Position numbers and translations under genes: made by a program. 64,000 nt of DNA from Nitrosomonadales bacterium (lineage in GTDB: Bacteria > Pseudomonadota > Gammaproteobacteria > Burkholderiales > Methylophilaceae). The number at the start of each line of letters is the position of its first letter. Within the stretch, counting starts at the first letter, position 1. The stretch covers positions 70,130 through 134,129 of the forward strand of contig JAHEAL010000001.1 in assembly GCA_024642775.1 (NCBI GenBank), in the 5' to 3' direction. Below the pieces are notes generated by a model, which searched no databases, was not told the origin of the DNA, and worked only from the letters and a program-made list of their open reading frames with translations. Of this stretch, positions 59,992-64,000 are shown piece after piece.

Positions 59992-61630
59992 TTTAGAGAT
60001 ATCTCGAGAAAAAAAATTATTAGACATCAAGGTTGTAGCTAAAAGAATTGGCCTAAGTGCTCAGGAGATAACCAGTTATGGTCCGTATATTGCAAAAATA
60101 AATAAAGTTCCAACCCGAAGAAAGCAGGGTAAATTAATTTTGGTGACGGCAATGAGCCCAACACCTGCGGGAGAAGGAAAGACCACCACCACTGTAGGAT
60201 TATCTGACGCTTTAAGAAAGCTTGGAAAAAATTCTATAGCTTGCCTAAGAGAGCCTTCATTAGGCCCAGTCTTTGGTATGAAGGGCGGTGCATCTGGAGG
60301 CGGCTATTCACAAGCACTACCCATGGAAGAGATTAACCTTCATTTCACTGGTGATTTTCATGCGATCACATCCGCAAATAATTTATTGGTTGCCATGATA
60401 GATAACCATATTTTTCATGGAAATAAGCTAAATATTGATACTAATAATATTTTAATTAGAAGATGCTTGGATATGAATGATCGATCTCTGAGGGATATTG
60501 AGCAAGATGGTATCAAGTACCAAAGACATTCAAAATTTGATATATCAGTAGCATCTGAGGTAATGGCGATATTTTGTTTAGCTAACGATTTAGATGATTT
60601 AAGTAAACGCTTGGGTAATATCTTAATCGGGTTTAGTAAAACTAATAAGCCAATATATGCCAAACAATTAAAAGCAAATGGTGCTATGACAGCCCTTGTA
60701 AGAGATGCTTTTAAGCCAAACCTAGTTCAAACCATTTACGGAACCCCTGTAATTATTCATGGTGGACCTTTTGCGAATATTGCCCATGGTTGCAATAGCC
60801 TTATGGCGACAAAATCAGCTTTAAAAATGTCGGACTATGTGGTGACTGAGGCTGGATTTGGAGCAGATCTGGGTGCTGAAAAATTCCTGGATATTAAAAC
60901 GAGATCGCTGGGCAAGGTTCCTGATGCGGTTGTTATTGTTGCTACAGTAAGAGCTCTTAAATACCATGGAGGGTTGGCAAAAGAAAAATTAAATAAAGAA
61001 AATCTTGATTGCTTAAGGAAAGGATTTTTGAATTTACAACGGCATATTCAGAACTGTAAGGATCAGTTTGGTTTAAACGCAGTGGTTGCAGTGAATAAGT
61101 TTAAATACGATACTCAAGCCGAACTCATGTGTTTAAAAGATCTTGTTGAGGGAGAATCAACAGCCATGTTTGTTTGTGAGCACTGGGAGAAAGGTAACCT
61201 TGGGGCACTTGATTTGGCAAATGGCGTAATCGCAGAGACTAAAAAGAAAAATAAATTCAAATACCTTTACAGTTTGAATGATGAGGTTGAAGAAAAAATA
61301 AAAAAAATAGCGACGAATATTTATAAAGCCAAAAAGATTCAATTGAGTGCTTTAGCTAAAAAGAAATTAAAATCATTTAAAATGCTACCAAATGTTCGTA
61401 AAATTCCTGTATGTATTGCTAAAACCCCATATTCATTTTCATCTGACCCCAAGCAACTAGGGGCTGCAAGCAACCATATTCTAGAAATAAGGGACATCGA
61501 TCTAAAATTCGGTGCAGGGTTTATTGTGGTAATCTGTGGTCCGGTGATGACCATGCCGGGACTGCCGAATAAACCAGCAGCTGAAAAAATTAAAATTAAT
61601 AACAAAGGTGAGTTGGAAGGCTTGTTTTAG
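59981..61630 (+). CDS. fhs: Formate-tetrahydrofolate ligase
   Basis: Makes 10-formyl-tetrahydrofolate from formate and ATP, or runs in reverse. 549 aa. P-loop TPAGEGKTTTTVGLSDAL at residues about 66-83; EPSLGPVFGMKGGASGGGYSQ, LHFTGDFHAIT, and the C-terminal CGPVMTMPGLPNKPAAEKI are conserved. In methylotrophs it links formate with the C1-folate pool. The start lies inside cysB, with which it is co-transcribed by position. It overlaps yigZ by 1 nt (TAGTG). Confidence 0.97.
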   Translation: MKSDLEISREKKLLDIKVVAKRIGLSAQEITSYGPYIAKINKVPTRRKQGKLILVTAMSPTPAGEGKTTTTVGLSDALRKLGKNSIACLREPSLGPVFGMKGGASGGGYSQALPMEEINLHFTGDFHAITSANNLLVAMIDNHIFHGNKLNIDTNNILIRRCLDMNDRSLRDIEQDGIKYQRHSKFDISVASEVMAIFCLANDLDDLSKRLGNILIGFSKTNKPIYAKQLKANGAMTALVRDAFKPNLVQTIYGTPVIIHGGPFANIAHGCNSLMATKSALKMSDYVVTEAGFGADLGAEKFLDIKTRSLGKVPDAVVIVATVRALKYHGGLAKEKLNKENLDCLRKGFLNLQRHIQNCKDQFGLNAVVAVNKFKYDTQAELMCLKDLVEGESTAMFVCEHWEKGNLGALDLANGVIAETKKKNKFKYLYSLNDEVEEKIKKIATNIYKAKKIQLSALAKKKLKSFKMLPNVRKIPVCIAKTPYSFSSDPKQLGAASNHILEIRDIDLKFGAGFIVVICGPVMTMPGLPNKPAAEKIKINNKGELEGLF

Positions 61631-62226
61631 TGCTTGAATTGGTATCAGAGCTGGATGAGACATCGCTTTTGGTGGTCAATAAGTCCAAGTTTATTGGATT
61701 AGTTGTAAGATGCCCTGATTTAGAATCGCTAAAAGAAAAATTAAGTAAGCTGTGGGCGGAACACAAAAATACTAGTCACATTGTTTATGCACTTAGGACT
61801 TATTCTGAGATAAAGGGAATTAGTTCTTATTTTAGTGATGATGGAGAACCTTCAGGAACTGCGGGTAAACCGTTACTTGGTATCCTTGAGGGGAATGATA
61901 TTATTAATACAGCGCTAATCGTTATTAGGTATTATGGAGGCATTAACCTGGGTACAGGAGGGCTGGTAAGAGCGTATAGCAAGACCGCAAAAGATATCTT
62001 TGATCAATGTAATTTCAAGAAATATATAACTCTAAAAAATTATAAAATAATATTAGATTACAATTACTTAGATAATTTTATTAATGTTTTATCTAGATTT
62101 AATGGGGAAGTCATAGATCGAAATTTTGATGAAAATATTACAGTAAATTTTAAATTACCCCTTAAAAACGAAGAGGAATTTAAAGCTATTTTGAAAACCA
62201 AGAATTTGGAAATAAACCATGCCTGA
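61630..62226 (+). CDS. yigZ: YigZ/IMPACT family protein
   Basis: A 198-aa member of the UPF0029/IMPACT family. SSYFSDDGEPSGTAGKPLLG and ALIVIRYYGGINLGTGGLVRAY form the family signature; the C-terminal DUF1949 half follows. Role in bacteria is unclear. The start is GTG at 61630, overlapping the fhs stop. It overlaps rmuC by 8 nt. Confidence 0.93.
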   Translation: MLELVSELDETSLLVVNKSKFIGLVVRCPDLESLKEKLSKLWAEHKNTSHIVYALRTYSEIKGISSYFSDDGEPSGTAGKPLLGILEGNDIINTALIVIRYYGGINLGTGGLVRAYSKTAKDIFDQCNFKKYITLKNYKIILDYNYLDNFINVLSRFNGEVIDRNFDENITVNFKLPLKNEEEFKAILKTKNLEINHA

Positions 62227-63514
62227 TCTGTTAATTTTGTTTGTTATTTCATTGCTAATTTTGATTGTCGTTTTATTACTTAAGAAAGATAAAACCTCTG
62301 ATTTGGATAAGGTATTGAGTGAGCAACATCGTAAAATATTATTGGATTTTAATGATTCTTTAAATAAGGTTACCGATCGATTTAATAAACTGGTTAGTGA
62401 GGAATTTAAATATAACCGTGATGTTCTTGAGAGTTTAAAAATTACCCAACAAGAAACCCTTAATCAGCTCAAATCGGATGTTCTCGAGAAGATTAATTCA
62501 AGCTTAAGGGATCAAGGCAAGGCTCAGCAGGAGTCAATTCAATCCTCTCTCAAAAACACTACGTTTCAACTATTGGCGTCGGTTGAGTCTTTAACCAAGT
62601 CAGTAGATAGTCGTCTTGAGGAGATTACGGGCAAAGTTCATGAGAGATTAGAGGAGGGGTTTAAAAAGACAAATGCTACATTTGTTAGCGTGATGGAGCG
62701 TTTAGCAACTATCGATGAGGCACAAAAGAAAATTGATGGTTTGACTACAAACGTTGTTAGCCTTCAGGAATTACTTGGTGACAAGCGATCGCGTGGTGCC
62801 TATGGGGAACTTCAGTTGGAAGGATTGGTTAAAAATATTCTGCCTCCTGATTCATTTTCATTCCAACATTCTTTTAAAAATGGTCTCAGAGCAGATTGCG
62901 TATTATTTTTGCCCGAACCAACGGGTACTGTTGCTGTGGACTCAAAATTCCCAATGGAAAATTATCAAAAGATGTTTGATATTAAATTGAGCGAGGCAGA
63001 AAAGCTTAAAGCTGAAAAACAATTTAAGCTAGACGTTAAAAAACACATTAATGATATTGCAAAAAAATATATCATTCCTGATGAAACTGCTGATGGTGCG
63101 GTGATGTTTGTCCCTGCAGAGGCTGTATTTGCAGAGATCCATGCTTATCATCCTGAATTAATTCAAGAATCCTTAAATTATAAAGTATGGGTAGTTTCGC
63201 CGACGACATTGATGGCAGTTCTTAATACAGCGAGAGCAGTTTTAAAAGATGTTGAAACTCGTAAACAGGTCCATATAATTAAGTCTGAGCTTGGTAAGCT
63301 AGGAAAAGAGTTTGATCGCTTTGACCAAAGAATGAAGAAGCTTGCGGACAATATTCGTCTTGCTCACGAAAATGCTCAAGATGTTCATGTAACTTCACAA
63401 AAGATCTCTCGACGGTTTTCTCAAATTGAAAAAGTAGAATTGGTGGATGACCCAAATGACTTATTAGAGTTTGAAGATAGTTTAATTGAAAAAGGGGTAA
63501 AAGATGAGGATTAA
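62219..63514 (+). CDS. rmuC: DNA recombination protein RmuC
   Basis: A 431-aa RmuC protein: an N-terminal membrane helix (about 4-22), a coiled-coil region (about 30-180) and a nuclease-like domain with GAYGELQLEGLVKNILP, DCVLFLPEPTGTVAVDSKFP and AVFAEIHAYHPELIQ. RmuC limits inversions at short inverted repeats in E. coli. It overlaps moaD by 11 nt. Confidence 0.95.
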   Translation: MPDLLILFVISLLILIVVLLLKKDKTSDLDKVLSEQHRKILLDFNDSLNKVTDRFNKLVSEEFKYNRDVLESLKITQQETLNQLKSDVLEKINSSLRDQGKAQQESIQSSLKNTTFQLLASVESLTKSVDSRLEEITGKVHERLEEGFKKTNATFVSVMERLATIDEAQKKIDGLTTNVVSLQELLGDKRSRGAYGELQLEGLVKNILPPDSFSFQHSFKNGLRADCVLFLPEPTGTVAVDSKFPMENYQKMFDIKLSEAEKLKAEKQFKLDVKKHINDIAKKYIIPDETADGAVMFVPAEAVFAEIHAYHPELIQESLNYKVWVVSPTTLMAVLNTARAVLKDVETRKQVHIIKSELGKLGKEFDRFDQRMKKLADNIRLAHENAQDVHVTSQKISRRFSQIEKVELVDDPNDLLEFEDSLIEKGVKDED

Positions 63515-63758
63515 TGTCTTATTCTTTGCCAAGCTTCGCGAGGAAGTTGGTGAAAATAAACTCAGTATTAATCTTGAAGAGTTTTCTTCTGCCACCATCA
63601 AGGATTTATTTGATGACTTATCAACAAACTATAAAAGATTGAGTTTATATAAAGGAGAAATCAAGGCGGCACTGAACCAGGAGATGGTGAAAGACTGGAA
63701 CGTTAAAATATCAGATGGAGATGAAATTGCTTTTTTCCCTCCTATTACGGGTGGATAA
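63504..63758 (+). CDS. moaD: Molybdopterin synthase sulfur carrier subunit
   Basis: 84-aa ubiquitin-like protein whose C-terminal Gly-Gly (FFPPITGG) is thiocarboxylated to carry sulfur to MoaE in molybdopterin synthesis. MRINVLFFAKLREEVGENKL at the N terminus fits. It directly abuts moaE. Confidence 0.95.
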   Translation: MRINVLFFAKLREEVGENKLSINLEEFSSATIKDLFDDLSTNYKRLSLYKGEIKAALNQEMVKDWNVKISDGDEIAFFPPITGG

Positions 63759-64000
63759 ATGACCGTTTTTGTCCAAAATAAAGACTTTAAAGCCGGTGAG
63801 ACTATAAATAGGCTGTCAAAAGAAAATACTACAGGTGCTGTGGTATCTTTTGTTGGTTTTGTCCGATCTTTTTATGACGGTCAAAGTGATGCTAAAGATA
63901 TGAAATTGGAGATTGAGCACTATCCAAAAATGACTTTAAAATCTTTGGAGCAAATTGAACAAGAGGCTAGATTGCGTTGGTCAATTAATAATGTAGAAAT
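63759..64000 (+). CDS. moaE: Molybdopterin synthase catalytic subunit MoaE (3' truncated by window edge)
   Basis: Starts with ATG at 63759 immediately after the moaD stop. The 80 visible codons begin MTVFVQNKDFKAGETINRL and contain GAVVSFVGFVRSF and LEIEHYPKMTLKSLEQI, the MoaE signature. The full protein has about 150 residues, so roughly half lies beyond the window. It indicates molybdenum-cofactor synthesis, perhaps for formate dehydrogenase. Confidence 0.93.
   Translation, partial: MTVFVQNKDFKAGETINRLSKENTTGAVVSFVGFVRSFYDGQSDAKDMKLEIEHYPKMTLKSLEQIEQEARLRWSINNVE

Noticed and set aside
1-64000. Search by eye for CRISPR arrays, transposases, integrases, phage genes, toxin-antitoxin pairs, tRNA and rRNA genes
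   Set aside because: None seen. Gaps are too short for most of these, and every substantial frame belongs to a recognisable chromosomal family. A tRNAscan and Rfam search would be needed to exclude small RNAs fully.

Overview
The window is a gene-dense, strongly AT-rich stretch of a bacterial chromosome. Gene order and gene types point to a betaproteobacterium. Markers are the run leuCDB-asd-fimV-truA-trpF-trpB-trpA-accD-folC-(SPOR)-cvpA-purF-metZ, the earP/efp pair with Arg32 in EF-P, and a RecB-like helicase next to a TIGR03623-type nuclease. A pqqBCDE operon, formate-tetrahydrofolate ligase, extreme compaction (no gap over about 120 bp without a gene, many 1-14 nt overlaps) and the AT bias together suggest a streamlined aquatic methylotroph of the Methylophilaceae (OM43 / Methylopumilus type). 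That assignment is inference: no methanol dehydrogenase or rRNA gene lies in the window.

Layout. 1-8531: DNA repair. The 3' part of mfd is followed by a convergent addA/addB-like helicase-nuclease pair. 8560-10627: greB, earP and efp (transcription and translation elongation). 10632-17872, minus strand: acs-yhdP-tldD. 18001-20354: a NarL-type sensor kinase and response regulator divergent from acs. 20355-21236: an EamA-type exporter. 21290-21935: a 30-aa membrane peptide and a PuuD-like membrane protein, closed by a clear intrinsic terminator. 21991-40049: one 18-kb unbroken run of biosynthetic and housekeeping genes (arginine, leucine, aspartate semialdehyde, tryptophan, malonyl-CoA, folate, purine) with no obvious internal terminator. 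40156-41328: metZ. 41422-48254: gyrA-serC-pheA-hisC-aroG(DAHP synthase), closed by a terminator-like hairpin. 48353-51502: pqqBCDE. 51523-52716: a Bcr/CflA-type exporter. 52702-58969, minus strand: the assimilatory sulfate reduction operon tauE-cysI-DUF934-cysH-cysD-cysN-fdxA, divergent from cysB (59059). cysB runs without a break into fhs, yigZ, rmuC, moaD and a truncated moaE at the right edge.

How the genes work together. The content is almost entirely core anabolism: sulfate to sulfide (cys operon), sulfide into homocysteine (metZ), chorismate-pathway entry and aromatic amino acids, branched-chain and arginine synthesis, and C1-folate (fhs). PQQ synthesis would supply the cofactor of a periplasmic alcohol dehydrogenase.

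I found no mobile element, phage, CRISPR array, tRNA, rRNA or defence island, and no convincing previously undescribed system. The most interesting items are small: a 30-aa peptide gene with its own strong start signals, a hairpin/T-tract immediately before argD, a 16-nt motif present on both sides of the pqq operon, the absence of pqqA beside pqqB, an orphan EcfT-like protein, and the two-component system facing acs.
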